Below, in pieces: positions 1 to 11,176 of a stretch of 64,000 nucleotides of DNA (within the stretch, counting starts at the first letter, position 1; the number at the start of each line of letters is the position of its first letter). A model generated the notes under the pieces. It was not told the DNA's origin. It saw only the letters and a program-made list of their open reading frames with translations, and searched no databases. The position numbers and the translations under genes are program-made. Source of the DNA: Trema orientale (taxonomy: Eukaryota > Streptophyta > Magnoliopsida > Rosales > Cannabaceae); assembly GCA_002914845.1 (NCBI GenBank), contig JXTC01000031.1, forward strand, positions 533,265-597,264, in the 5' to 3' direction.

Positions 1-410
1 TATAGGCAAATAATGCCTTAACAAGTAAGATAACTTAAGTTATAAGGGGATGAGGTGTCACTAATTTATACAACCCTGCTTTAGGTCTTAACACACATGA
101 TAAAGAGGTCTTCCAATGGTCCATGGTGCCGTGTTGTGTAGTGAAAGATTCACCTGGCGCCGCGGCGCCATGCACTTGGCACTGCGGCACCAAGGCATTG
201 ATGTCATGGCGCCGCGGCGCCGCGCACTTGGCGCTGCGGCGCCATCTTCCTGGCGCTGTGGCGCCACTTATTGGCGCTGCAACGCCGAGTCTCTGGAGCC
301 TTTGGCGCCTGTGTCCCCTTCTTCGCCCAATTTCTTCTCTAACTGACGGTGTTAACCCCATAATTAATTGGTGTAGTATCATGCTTAAGGGTTAATTCCA
401 AAAATTAGGA
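1..410. repeat. GC-rich array of palindromic GGCGCC units, probably part of an LTR
   Basis: In otherwise AT-rich DNA, about 155-310 holds roughly six units built on TGGCGCYGCGGCGCCA, repeated about every 20-30 bases (near 158, 178, 207, 229, 251 and 272) and decaying toward the right. The same kind of unit, more degenerate, occurs at 25430-25520 inside another LTR-like block. I infer that this is the edge of a retrotransposon LTR cut by the window start. Open frames across it are composition artefacts. Confidence 0.6.
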
Positions 411-1129
411 AAACCCCAAAACAAAACAGTGTTCAAAATCTTACTGTTTGCAGATGAAAATAAACAATTCCAAAATGTAATAAAATGTCCTCATTAAGGT
501 TACCTTTTTTATGCCGTAACTTTTTTGCCCAATTTAAGTAAAATTTAGGGGGAATATTGGATTAGTATTTAGTAGATAAATATTGAATTAAAAACTAGGA
601 GTTTATTCCCCTTTAATAATAATAATTTATTTTAAAAAAAAAAAAGTGGCAAGGCTATTGAGGCCTTGTTTTTGCCACATGATGTTCAAAAGTCGAATGT
701 TCGTTATGACAGAAGTCGCCACATGATATTAGCCACCAAGAGACATACTGTTTCCATAACAACTACAAAGTTGAAAGTTATCTTATCCAACATGTTAACA
801 CAAAACTCTTCAAAATACCCAAAAGAATATATATATAACTTGCACTGACATGTAGGCCTGGGCAAAAAAACCGAGCTGAGTAACACACATAATTGCTGGC
901 TATCATTCCTGAGATAAAAAAACCGAGTTATCAATCATTTCCTTCTCCATTCGTAGTGCTAGTTGCTGGCCATCAATTTTCTTCTAAATCCACTATGCAA
1001 TTCCAGCAACGCTTAATGGGTGCAAAACATGTCTTCAACATTATAAGTTCCAGGTTTTCTACGTTGTTCTTTGACCCCTTCTCATCATCAATAACAATAG
1101 AACAGGTTAGTCTTCGGCCTGACCGCAAG
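411..1129. other. AT-rich 3' flank of the SDR gene
   Basis: No gene is recognisable. The stretch holds short homopolymer runs (poly-A near 633-644) and presumably the 3'UTR of the minus-strand reductase whose stop codon is at 1130. Short frames here match no protein family I know. Confidence 0.5.
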
Positions 1130-3459
1130 TTAGAAGCTTACTTCACGTCTTTCTGCGAAGAACTTTCCTGTTATTGCCTGGTCTGGAAGCAAGGCAAGCC
1201 ATACTCCAGTATCAGCGCCTTCTTCAGCTGGAATGTTCCCAGCAAAACCAGTCATTGCAGTCTTTACCCAGCCCGGGCAGTAGCAGTTGATGTAAATTTT
1301 CTTGCCTTCTGGCTGATCAGATAGTACCCTTGCCATTAGCCTGGTGTATGCGTTAACCGCAAGTTTTGATACTGAGTAGTCAGTAAACGTTTGAGGCCAC
1401 CCGCCTGATTCCCAAGTGCCTTCTTCTACTTGTTGTACAAAAGTAGATACTGCATGATCAATCAATTCCTCTGAGAGGGAGTCCACATCACTTAGTTGTT
1501 GTCTCAAGGTCAAATCTCCAACTCTCTGCCAGTAAAACCATTGATTAGTTTAACATGATCAGCCAAGGTGTTTATAACAATAATCTAGGGAAAATGAATG
1601 CCATGGTAATGATAAATAGTATGAAATGGAGGCGCACAAAAGTCTAGCTCCTAAAATGCTCCCTGTTCTGAAAATCCCGCTAGAAATTGAACAAATAAAA
1701 TAACAAGTAGAAAGGAACGCTGGCAGGAATTCAACAAAATAAATATTCCAACGGTAAAAGAGAGGAAGAAAAGAAGTATGAGGCTCGAATGTTTAACTTG
1801 CAGTTAACAAAAGGCGACACTGCAGGTCTTCGAATTTTTAACTTGCAACACCTAAATATGCATTGAGTAGTTTACTTACACTTTCTCATCCAAAATTTTG
1901 CTACTTAAAATTATCAGGGACAATCAGCCCCAATACATCAGCAACAAGACAAGGTACATGTAAATTTGTGTGTACATATATACATATTGAGGTACTAGAT
2001 AGGTAGAAATATAGGGTGATTTCCCTCAGATGAGAAAAGGTAGAGAAAAGGTAGAGAACAGTCGTATTACGAGAAGGCTATAAGCTAACTGTTTGGATGC
2101 TAAATAACATGTATGCAGATTAGAAAAGATGTATGTTTATGACTACATTTGCCAAGATAGAAACATCCTCCGTGCATAAAGAAATCCCAGGCTATTCATA
2201 ACCTAACAACACCAAAACCGCAAAAGAACATACAAAATTTTGGTATGGGAGAAAAGGGAAATACATACAAATAGCATGCATATTCATATTACAAAAAGCG
2301 ATCCAGTTTCTCCTCAACAAGCTTTGGGCTAGAAATATCCTACCAAATGGAGGAATAATTGGAGATACGTAAGGAAGAAACATAGAGTTATCACTTACAT
2401 TTCGTCTACCATTTAGTCTACCTAATCTTGAGCTCACATTGACAATACGTGCACCAACAGTAGAAGGTTTCATCAAAGGAATCATAGCTTCAATCATACT
2501 TTTGGTGCCAAAATAATTGGTTGCTACAACCATCCGGGCATTTTCAACAGAATTATCAGTCCCAACATTGAAATTTATACCAGCATTATTTACCTGAAAC
2601 GAAAAATAATAGACATTTACTTCTAAGATTGCCGGCCACATGACCATGCTTTTGTTTCTTCAAAATCCATATCTAACATTTTATTAGTTTAGACCAAAGT
2701 CGTAGCAAATTAATAGTCCTTTTCTTAATCAATTGAAAATGCTGAGCAAGAACGAGTCATTTTTCAGTTGTAATAGAAGATAACATTAGAACTTCGACAC
2801 GTGTAAAACGAATCTTTTAAAATGATCCAATGATAATGCGCAGCCTACCAGAATATCCAAACCACCATAGTTTTGGTGTAACCAATCGGCAAAGTGTTTG
2901 ATAGATAAAGGGTCTAACACATCAAGTTGATGAAAGGCCACATTAAGACCACCTTCTTGTAAGACCTTAGCAGCTTCAACACCAACATTACTGTCTCTGG
3001 ATGTCAGTATAACTGTCAATCCATGTGCGGCGAGCTGTCTCGAAATCTCAAACCCAATTCCCCTGTTACCCCCAGTTACCACTGCTATGGTTTCTGCAGA
3101 CCACCACCTATGATGACACAACTCATTAAAAATCAAATAAAATAAAAAATACCCTTTTGATCATTTTCATGAAAACGCCATGTTAGTACTAAGAATCACA
3201 CCAATGGACACGTATGTTGATATGCATTTTGCATATGTTGTCTTGGCTTGTTCTATTAATCTTGGGCATGAATAGATACAACGTTGGGCCTCTAGAGCAT
3301 AAATATATGCTAACATTCAACATAAAACATTAAAAAAGAAAAAGGGAAGAGAGGAAAAAACCTCTGGTGATCGGAATAGGGAATGGTCCTAAGAAGGGAT
3401 ATCTCTTGGCGTCTCTGCTCTCTACGCTCCTTTGCCTTTTCGTTTGCGTTTTTACCCAT
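1130..3459 (-). CDS. Short-chain dehydrogenase/reductase, (+)-neomenthol dehydrogenase / carbonyl reductase-like
   Basis: Four exons on the minus strand: 3459-3362, 3107-2849, 2593-2399 and 1525-1130. All junctions are GT/AG and the phases join to give 315 aa plus stop, the usual length of this plant family. The start MGKNANEKAKERRE and the block LLRTIPYSDHQRWW are the conserved N-terminal extension of the clade that includes At5g61830 and At5g51030. Residues 44-51 (TGGNRGIG) form the NADP(H)-binding glycine motif, NNAG is at 121-124, the active-site serine region VSS at 172-174, and the catalytic Tyr234 and Lys238 lie in YSVSK. All catalytic residues are present, so the gene looks functional. 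The family reduces carbonyls of small lipophilic or terpenoid compounds with NADPH; the substrate cannot be told. It is probably cytosolic, with no signal peptide seen. It sits divergently from the SURNod19 array. Confidence 0.93.
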
Positions 3460-3886
3460 CTCTTCTTATGCCCTTTATGATGCTGTAACGCTCTCAGAAT
3501 GAGAAATGGAATATGGAGAAAAAGAGGGTGAGCTTCGTTTTTGTTTTTCTTTATTTTTTTATTTTTTTATTGTTTTTTTTTATTTTTTTTTTTGGGATTT
3601 CTGCCTAATCTGTTTTCTTTACGAGAGAGATCTGGTTTTGATAGAACGATTCATCCAAAGACAATAGCCAAACACGGACTGTGCTACCGCTGGTCGCACG
3701 CCTACCCCTATGTAGTCGGTCAAATTCTCTCTTTTCATTTCGGATTCGGTTTTTTAATGTCATCAGTCAATAGTCACACTCCGGTCATCCACTGCCCATT
3801 GAGGCCCAATTCAACTCGACTAAACCCAACGTCGAATAACAGGGTTACCCAAAAACAGTAGGGTTTTCGACACTCATACCTTATAT
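3460..3886 (-). promoter_or_regulatory. Upstream region of the SDR gene
   Basis: This is the 5' flank of the reductase, read on the minus strand. It carries a T-rich run at 3538-3593 on the plus strand. I see no clear TATA box at the expected distance, so initiation may be TATA-less. The limit at 3886 is where the foldback element begins. Confidence 0.35.
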
Positions 3887-4512
3887 TTTCAAAAATAATA
3901 CCAAAAATATGACCTCTAAAAAATAATTATTTTTCTATACATAATATTTTTCTAAATACTTCAGCTAGAAGTTAGTTTCTCGAAATTAGTTTCTTTTGTT
4001 ATTGCAAGAAACCAATTTGGTTTCTTTGTTACATATTGATTAATGGTTTCTAATAGCCAACTAAATAACTGAAACTAATAATTTGGTTACCAGAAACTGT
4101 GAAACCAAATTGATTTTTTGTAATAACTAGAAAAATCAATGATAATAAACAAAAAAGAACTATCTGTTTGTCAAAGAAACTAAATAACCAGAATCAAAGA
4201 AATTTATTTGGTTACCAAAAACTAAGAAATCAATTTAGTTACTTGAAATAATTTGGTTATTAGAAACTGAGAAACCAAATTAGTTTTTAGCGATAACTAG
4301 AGAAATAATGAAGATAAATAAAATAAATCATCTGTTTATTAGAAAAACTAATTTTCGTTGCTAAAAGCTGAGAAACCCATTTGGTTTCTTATAATAACCA
4401 GAGAAACTAATTTTAAGAAATTAACTTCTAGCTAAGTATTTAGAAAAATATCACCAAGTCATACAAAAAAATAATTATTATTTTCTAGAGGTCGTATTTT
4501 TTGTATTATTTC
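3887..4512. mobile_element. Foldback MITE with about 110-bp terminal inverted repeats
   Basis: The left end (AATAATACCAAAAATATGACC, about 3892) matches in inverted orientation the right end near 4485-4511. The two ends can be followed inward for more than 100 bases through TTTTTCTAAATACTT and TAGAAGTTA. The interior is a series of direct and inverted copies of AGAAACCAAATTGGTTTCT-like segments every 60-100 bases. No coding capacity. A target duplication could not be assigned, so the superfamily is open; long complex TIRs suggest a Mutator-like MITE. Confidence 0.7.
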
Positions 4513-4703
4513 TTAAAGAATAGTGGACAGTATTCTTTTCTCAAAACAGTACTGCTAAGTGCTAACTGTTAGATACAGCTGTTTTATAATTTGAATTTTG
4601 TCAAATAATAGTTAACTAGATATATTATGAAGTATAACAGTTCTTACAAATATTAACTATGTTATACTTTTAAATCTCAACTAATTGAAAAAAAAAAAGG
4701 CAA

Positions 4704-4895
4704 GGGTAAACTTGAAAGTTCACGATAAAAATTGCTATAAAATTAAACAATTAAAACACAATGCTAAAGTTGAAAATTTACAATAAAAATTTGCCATAAA
4801 ACTAAACAATTAAAACACAACGATAAAGGTGAAAGTTTACAATAAAAATTGTCATAAAACTAAACAATTAAAACACAATGGTAAAGGTAAAAGTT
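4704..4895. repeat. Tandem repeat, about 62-bp unit, three copies
   Basis: Three consecutive copies share a core reading GTTTACAATAAAAATTG, then CATAAAACTAAACAATTAAA and ACACAATG, with a few substitutions and one indel between copies. The array ends abruptly at about 4895. It has no open frame and no sign of a coding origin. Confidence 0.8.
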
Positions 4896-5504
4896 GAGGC
4901 TCAAGCAACCTAATTTCCTCATACTTCATGAGGTATATGGATCAAGAGAAATCAGGATGAGTATCCGATTTCTTTTGTATTTCATCTTAGTAAATACAAT
5001 CTTTCCCTTTTAAAAAGCTATATGGTTAAGTATATCAACTTTTATCCTAAGTGCAACTGATATACTTAATACTCTAGTATATAAAGTTTTTGTACAGGGT
5101 AAATCAAATTTTAAGCTTGGTGAATTTGCAGATTTATCTGCCATTTTGCAACAATTTTTGGAAAACGAACTTCTATGTTAAGAAGACCCTTTTTTTTGAT
5201 AGAAATGTTAAGAAGACCCTTTGCTAATTTGCTAAGATCCCCTAATCTTAGTCTTAAGTGAGGCATCCCACGATAGTCAAAATTAGACCCGCCAATTTTT
5301 GGGCTGGATATATCGAAATTGCCCCCTCCCCCCTCCCATACTTTTTTTTTTAATAGATTGTTACCAATTTTTAATTATATTTTGCCTATGTTTCCCTTAG
5401 TCTATGCCCTCGTTATTTTCAGAAACGTGTTCTCACACTCTTTCTCTCTCTTCTTCTCACGTCTCTCTTTTTTAACGGTATTGTATTGCTTAATCTCTCA
5501 TCTC
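4896..5504. other. Intergenic, no recognisable gene
   Basis: AT-rich sequence. A short direct duplication of GTTAAGAAGACCCTTT occurs at about 5177 and 5206. Pyrimidine-rich stretches begin near 5320. Nothing else is supported. Confidence 0.4.
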
Positions 5505-6720
5505 TTAACATTATTGTAAACTAGTTGTTTAGTTATTACCAGTAACGTAAACATGTTGTTTACTTCTTAACAGTATTAGAAATTAGTTCTTTGCTTCTTA
5601 ACATTATTATGAAGTTCTTAACCTAGTTGTTTAGTTCTTAAAAAAAAAAGGGGGTTGTTTGGCATCATAACTAAAAAATAGTTTTTTGTTTTTAAAAACA
5701 GAAAACTGTTCTCTGAGAACAAGTAAGGGTGTTTGGCATTATTCTCTGAGAACAGTTTTTAAAAATATATTTAAAGAAAATAAAAAATTAAAAGAACAAC
5801 AAAATGTTGTTTTCAAAGTGTTTTCTTAATTTTTTTTTCTTTTTCTAAAAAAAATAAAAATTCTTTCATATGACTTTCATATATACATTTTCTTATAACT
5901 TTCTCTCTCAACATTTTCTCTCATCACTTTCTCTCTCATAACTTTCTCTCTCCTCAATGTCTCTCATCACTTTCTCTCTCCTCAATGTCTCTCATCACTT
6001 TCTCTCTATTCATTCTCTTAATCCTCATTCTCTCTCATCTCTTTGTCTCTCCTCATCACTTTGTCTCTCCTCATTCTCTCTCATCATTTTCTCTCTCCTC
6101 ATTCTCTCTCATCATTTTGTCTCTCCTCATTTTCTCTCTCCCCATTTTATTCCATCACTTTCTCTCTCATCATTTTCTATCCCTTCATTTTTTTAATCAC
6201 ATTATATCTCCTCATTCTCTATTGCTACTTTGTTTTTTATCTTTTTTTATCTTTATTTTCTATCCTCATGCAGTCTTATCACTTTTTCTCTCTTGTGTGT
6301 TTTCATTTGTTTTTTTTTTCTTCTATCTTTCTCAGTACTTTTATTTTCCTATTCTCTCTTATCACTTTCTTTCTTATTATTATCTTTCATTATTTTTTCT
6401 CTTGTGATTTTCTCTCTCCTCAATTCCTTACTTGAATTTATCTCTAGTCAATCTGTCTTGACTTTTTCTCTCTAAATATTTTTATTATAATACAAATATA
6501 ATTTTTTATATTCATATAATTTTTTTTCCTTAAAAAATACTTCTAGAAAACTTTTGCCAAACACCTATTGTATTCTGAAAATATTATAAAACAGTTTTTG
6601 TTCTTATTTTTGAAAACACAACTTTAAAAATAAAAAATAAAAAATAATACTAAGCAGGTCCTAAATTGTTTAATTCTTAACATTATTATAAACTAGTTGT
6701 TTACTTTTTTACGGTATAGG
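5505..6720. repeat. Degenerate tandem array (CTTAACATTATTATAAACTAG units) split by an inserted element
   Basis: Units of about 32-40 bases containing CTTAACATTATT, AAACTAGTTG and TTTAC/TTTAG repeat from 5505 to 5640. The array then resumes at about 6663-6710 in the same orientation. The intervening 5651-6662 is a separate element, so the array was once continuous. Confidence 0.65.
5651..6662. mobile_element. MITE-like element with inverted ends and a CT-rich core
   Basis: GGGTGTTTGGCATTATTC at about 5728 is matched in inverted orientation by TTTTGCCAAACACCT at 6553-6567. The outer flanks (AAACAGAAAACTGTT on the left, AAACAGTTTTTGTTC on the right) also pair. The core 5880-6475 is a degenerate CTCTCTCATCACTTT / CTCTCTCCTCATT array, almost pure pyrimidine on the plus strand. 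Several overlapping frames of 80-140 aa rich in Leu, Ser, Phe and Ile arise only from that composition. It is probably a non-autonomous hAT-like or related element. Confidence 0.6.
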
Positions 6721-7294
6721 CGTAGCATGAGTACAAGCACGACACAAAATGTGCTTGTGCGGCCATTCGGGTCCAAGATTTTTAAGCTTGGGCCGTTCGG
6801 GTCAAGGAAAGTTGATAGCTGACACTCGATGGTTGATAAGATTATATCAAAGGTTAGGCGACCATTACTCCATAGTCCATATCACACGTGTCCATTTTTC
6901 TCCTCCATATTGGACAACTAGTACAGGCCATACGTCATGGCTGAGGACATAGATTTCATCTCATTCCAATCCCCGGTGTGAAAATGTCAAGTGAAAAACC
7001 TTCCTTGGGGGGGAAGAAAAAAAAGAAAGAAAACAAAAGGAAGGAAAAAACATCTCCTATTCATGGCGTAAGCACTGCTCTCATCAAAATGTTTTTTCAT
7101 AGATAAAACACTGAGTATTACCTTATTATTAATTACTAGAAACTGAATTAATGTGAGACCCATAAATTCCACAACACATATCTACACAATGTTACTCGTG
7201 AACCAATGTGTAGACATTTTGTGTATTTTTCTTTTAAAAATAAGTTTGTTAGCAATTTTATTTTTGAAATTCCATGTTTATCTTTTTGTTTGGG
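6721..7294. other. Intergenic, no recognisable gene
   Basis: Unremarkable AT-rich sequence. A purine run lies at about 7008-7050. No open frame in this stretch resembles a known protein. Confidence 0.4.
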
Positions 7295-7851
7295 GGATGG
7301 CTACGGTAGGAGCGTCCCTACGTAGGGTCATGCCTTAATTATCGTTGGATGAGAATCTGTGGGGAATAACGGGAATCTGTGGAGAATCTATTTATATACA
7401 GATTCCCATCCAACGGTGAATAGACAGGGCCCTACGTAGGGGCGCCCCTACTGTAGACGCGCCCTTTTGTTTATCCTATAAAATTTAAATAAAATATATT
7501 ACAAATAATAATATAGGGCGCGTAGCGTCCTTACGTAAGGCCCTGTTTATACACTATTTGATGAGAATCTGTATATAAACAGATTTATCAAACGATGTAT
7601 AAACAGGGGCCTTACGTAAGGACGCTCCTACTATAGCCGCCTCCAATAAGATATTAGAATATATAATAGAATAAAAAAAAAGGGCGCGTCTACAGTAGGG
7701 GCGCCCCTACGTAGGGCCATGTCTATTCACCGTTGGATGGGAATCTGTATATAAATAGATTCTCCACAGATTCTCGTTATTCCCCACAGATTCCCATCCA
7801 ACGATAATTAAGGCATGACCCTACGTAGGGACGCCCTTACCGTAGCCATCC
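7295..7851. mobile_element. Composite foldback: two inverted MITE copies flanking a third
   Basis: Arm A (7295-7469) and arm C (7677-7851) are both 175 bases and are inverted copies of each other, with about five mismatches and no indel by eye. Each arm is itself a small MITE with palindromic ends built on CCCTACGTAGGG and GTAGGGGCGCCCCTAC. Between them, 7514-7644 is a diverged relative whose core reads CCTTACGTAAGG. The extreme ends are GGATGGCTACGG and CCGTAGCCATCC. No protein is encoded. It lies about 600 bases upstream of the SURNod19-A promoter. Confidence 0.85.
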
Positions 7852-8542
7852 AAAAAAAAAAAGAATACTGCCGTATGCCAAATTACTCACCACAAAAGTT
7901 TAGAAATAAATATTGAGCTGTCATTATTTCATCATCACTAACTTTTATGCACAGCTAGTAAATAAATACTAAATAGTCATTATTTTCTCTTTAAAAGGGA
8001 AAAAGAATTATAGACGTACGTACTATGCACTTGCACACTTTCACACGACAAATTAATTTTAAAATATGAAAGTTAAAAGCAACGGCAAGCCTTGGCCGCG
8101 TCAACCGATATGAACTTTAGCAGTATTCTATTAATAACGATATGAACTTTAGCAGTATTCTATTAATAAAGAGTGTGACATTTTCTGAGAGGAGTGTTTG
8201 CGACACTCTTTTTTAATTTTTATTTTTTGTATTTTTTAAGCTCATTGTTTGACACGTAGAATTGATTATGATTTGTTGTATTATTAAAATATTAAACTAG
8301 ATAGTAGAATTTATGTGTCAGACAGTGAAATTGAAGAGTGTCAAAGAGAGTATCCAAGAGATTATTCAAGAGATTTTTTAGCATTTCTCATTTTCCAAAG
8401 GTCTTTTAAACGGGCAACAAGTCCGCTCTGCCAAGCATTTCACGATTATAATAAACAGGCCTATATATATAAAGCCAGTTCGGCGCTCTAAGAACAAGAA
8501 GACATTGGCTGTGCTTGTGATTGTTTTTTTGTGGCAACTCCG
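7852..8542 (+). promoter_or_regulatory. Promoter and leader exon of SURNod19-A
   Basis: A TATA box, TATATATAAAG, lies at 8462-8472. It is followed by a leader ending at 8542 before the donor GTACGTT. The same arrangement (TATATATAAAGCC, then AAGAACAAGAA, then GTGGCAACT, then GTACGTT) recurs upstream of copy B at 20701-20780, which supports it as the true promoter and first exon. A 5'UTR intron (8543-9134) joins this leader to the coding exon. Confidence 0.65.
8104..8170 (+). repeat. Perfect 32-bp tandem duplication in the SURNod19-A promoter
   Basis: The segment beginning CGATATGAACTTTAGCAG occurs twice head to tail with a period of about 32 bases and no mismatch. Single copies of the related segment are seen in the promoter of copy B (about 20597-20620) and in the orphan promoter near 16140. 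The duplication is therefore specific to copy A. Confidence 0.8.
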
Positions 8543-9140
8543 GTACGTTATTTCCTATTCTCATACAAATCGGATCACATATTTTTCCTTTGGCATATAT
8601 ATAAGTTCTGATTGCTCCGTTCATTAAAAAAATAAATAAATAAATCACAGGTGCATCTTATTTTTTTCTCTGTTATCTCCAAATCAATATCCTCTAAATT
8701 ATCAGAATCTCTTGTGTAGATCATATTCTTTCTTTAGAATTTTTTTCCTTCTTTATAGACCACTAGTACTGGTAAGTTGTAGCCTTAGTTAGTCTCATGG
8801 AGTCATGGTAATTAGCATCTCCTGTTTGTTTCCCGAGTTTTTGTGCTGTTTTTAATACCTGCCTTTCTATCTGTTTAGCATGTTGTTCAACCTTTTAACA
8901 TTAAATTTCAGCTATAAGTTACAAGGAGACCACCGTAAAAGGAAAAGATAACTTTACTTCAAAACTATGGGCAGTTCTTCTCCCATGGGGTCTGCTGTTC
9001 GATTCCTCAGCTTTTGAAAGTTATTAGTTACAAATTTCGAATCTTTACTCTTAACGTGACAAGTATGCGTTTGATGTTTTAGTGTTAGTGTTGGTTACCC
9101 TTCTGAGAAATTTTAGTGCCTTCCATATTGGCAGAACAAA

Positions 9141-11176
9141 ATGGTACGTTGTTTTGGAGGTTGGTCTCTCTGCATAGCAATATCAGTATTGGTATTGAGC
9201 AGCATACCATGTTCAAATCCTCTGCGGATCAGAAACCGAATTAAGACCAAATCCGCTGTTTTCCTGTCCCCGGAGTTCGAGTTGGGACCAGGATCAGTGA
9301 TCAACAGATACTACCGCAACATTGACTTCCCAAGAGGTCATATTGCTCTCAAGAGCTTTAATGCAGAAGTAGTCGATGAAGCAGGGAATCCTGTCCCTCT
9401 TCATGAAACTTATCTGCATCATTGGGTCATTTACAGATATTATCAACCCAAGGGTAACTCTCAGAACCATAACGAATCAAACTTCATGTTTGTGTACAAC
9501 AGTGGAATATGCCAGGAGGGCGTTCTTGGGCAGTATTATGGGCTAGGCTCGGAAACTCGGAAAACACCCACGTTTGTTCCTGATCCTTATGGAATCGAAG
9601 TTGGTAACCCCGCGGAAATTCCTGATGGCTATGAGGAGAGATGGATGGTCAATGTGCACGCAATTGATACGCGGGGTGCGGAAGATGGTTTGGGATGCAC
9701 CGAGTGCAGGTGTGATCTGTATAATGTCTCCAAGGACGAGTATGGCCGGCCTTTGAGACCAGACTATAGAGGAGGCCTGTTGTGTTGTTATGATCAAACA
9801 CAGTGCAGAGTGAGAAAAGGCTTTCAGGGTGCGAAGAGAAGCCTCTACCTCAGATATACTGTGGAATGGGTGGATTGGACGGATTCTATCTTGCCCGTAA
9901 AGATCTATATTTTAGATGTTACTGATACTTGGAACGCTTTGAACTCTGCTGCGCATGAATGCAAAGTAAGTGAACGTTACCTCCTTCCGAACATAATGTT
10001 CTGTAACTATGTGCAATTCTAGTTTGTTTTTTTTCCTCTTAATCACGTATTACATGTCTTTGGAGTATGATTACTGAGATTCTGTTACGCTGTCCTTTCA
10101 TCTATGAGCAGGAATGAGAAAGTGCACTTAAACTAGTAGCGGACTATTTGCTGCATCAGTTGTTTAAGATAAGACAGAAATTCTGTGAGATTTTGTTAGA
10201 AGTTGCAGTTTGTTTGCATGGAGATAAAAAAAAAAAGACGGATTCTATGGCTAGAATTAGAGACCTTAAATAATTCATCATTGGATGCTCCATTGAGTCC
10301 ATTTGAGATGTCTGATGAGGTTATCTAGATAGTCTTTTAATACCCTTGTCACAGTGGTGTGTTCGGAAAATGCACGGGGCTTGCTTACTGATGAAATTAG
10401 AAGTTCAATAGACTCATCCGAACATCTTAAAGGCGTGTTGAATGTCCCTTTAGGCCTTTCTGACTCCATAATGTGTTAATCTAGAACTATTAGGAAAACT
10501 TTCAGTACATGCCAGAGTACTTCATTTCATATGCATTTTGTAGCACACAAACATATATATATATTAGTGCTGTTGCCAGTTTTGGTCAATACAATTTCAA
10601 TTTGTGACCGAATCATCATAATCTCTTTTGTGTGATCAGGTCGAATACGAAGTTGTGGAATCATATAAGGGCACTGGTATGACTAGTCACAGGTTCACTG
10701 ACACCAAAAGGACAAGGGTAATGATGCCAACCGGTGGCTATGTTGTTTATGGTGTTGCTCACCAGCATACCGGTGGGACTGGTTCAACATTATACAGAGA
10801 GGTAGTTTTCTTTCCACAATTGTTTGTCACAATAAACTTTCATGCGTTTTATCGTTTAAAGAGGACTTTTGATCATTGATTGGTGAGGTGTTTTACTAGT
10901 TTGAACTGTGACTTTCAGGATGGAAGGGTTATATGTTCGTCGATTCCAATCTATGGAAAGGGGAAGGAAGCAGGGGACGAGGCCGGTTACATCGTCGGAA
11001 TGTCCACTTGTTATCCTCAACCAGGCTCTGTCAAGATACTTGATGGGGAGACACTGACTCTTGTGTCTAATTACAGTAGCAGCCAAGCACACACAGGAGT
11101 TATGGGGCTATTCTATATTCTAGTTGCAGACCAATTGCCAGATCCATTAAAGCTCTTCACGCACTCTCCTCTTTGA
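9141..11176 (+). CDS. SURNod19 (stress up-regulated Nod 19) family protein, tandem copy A
   Basis: Three coding exons, 9141-9965, 10640-10801 and 10919-11176, give 414 aa. A 5'UTR intron ends at 9134 (GCAG), six bases before the ATG. Residues 1-25 form a signal peptide-like segment, so the product is probably secreted or in the endomembrane lumen. Family identity rests on the blocks ETYLHHWV (89-96), TPTFVPDPYGIEVGNPAEIP, GCTECRC, LLCCYD and GVAHQHTGG. His93/His94, His173 (NVHAID), His316 and His318 (AHQH) and Met391 (GVMGLFYI) resemble the copper ligands of PHM-type monooxygenases. Cysteines 186, 189, 191, 215, 216 and 222 suggest disulfides. The biochemical role is unknown; family members were described as stress- and nodulation-induced. 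Several N-glycosylation sequons are present. The frame is intact. Confidence 0.92.

Noticed and set aside
155-310. Regularly spaced palindromes suggesting a CRISPR array
   Set aside because: The units are degenerate, spacers are about 6-14 bases and the host is a plant nuclear genome; no array logic.
35-395. Three frames of 76-115 residues across the GGCGCC array
   Set aside because: Products are Arg/Ala/Pro-rich by composition and come from both strands of a palindromic repeat.
5957-6475. Overlapping frames of 79-140 residues rich in Leu, Ser, Phe and Ile
   Set aside because: They exist in all three plus-strand frames because the DNA is a CTCTCATCA-type low-complexity tract; no family signal.
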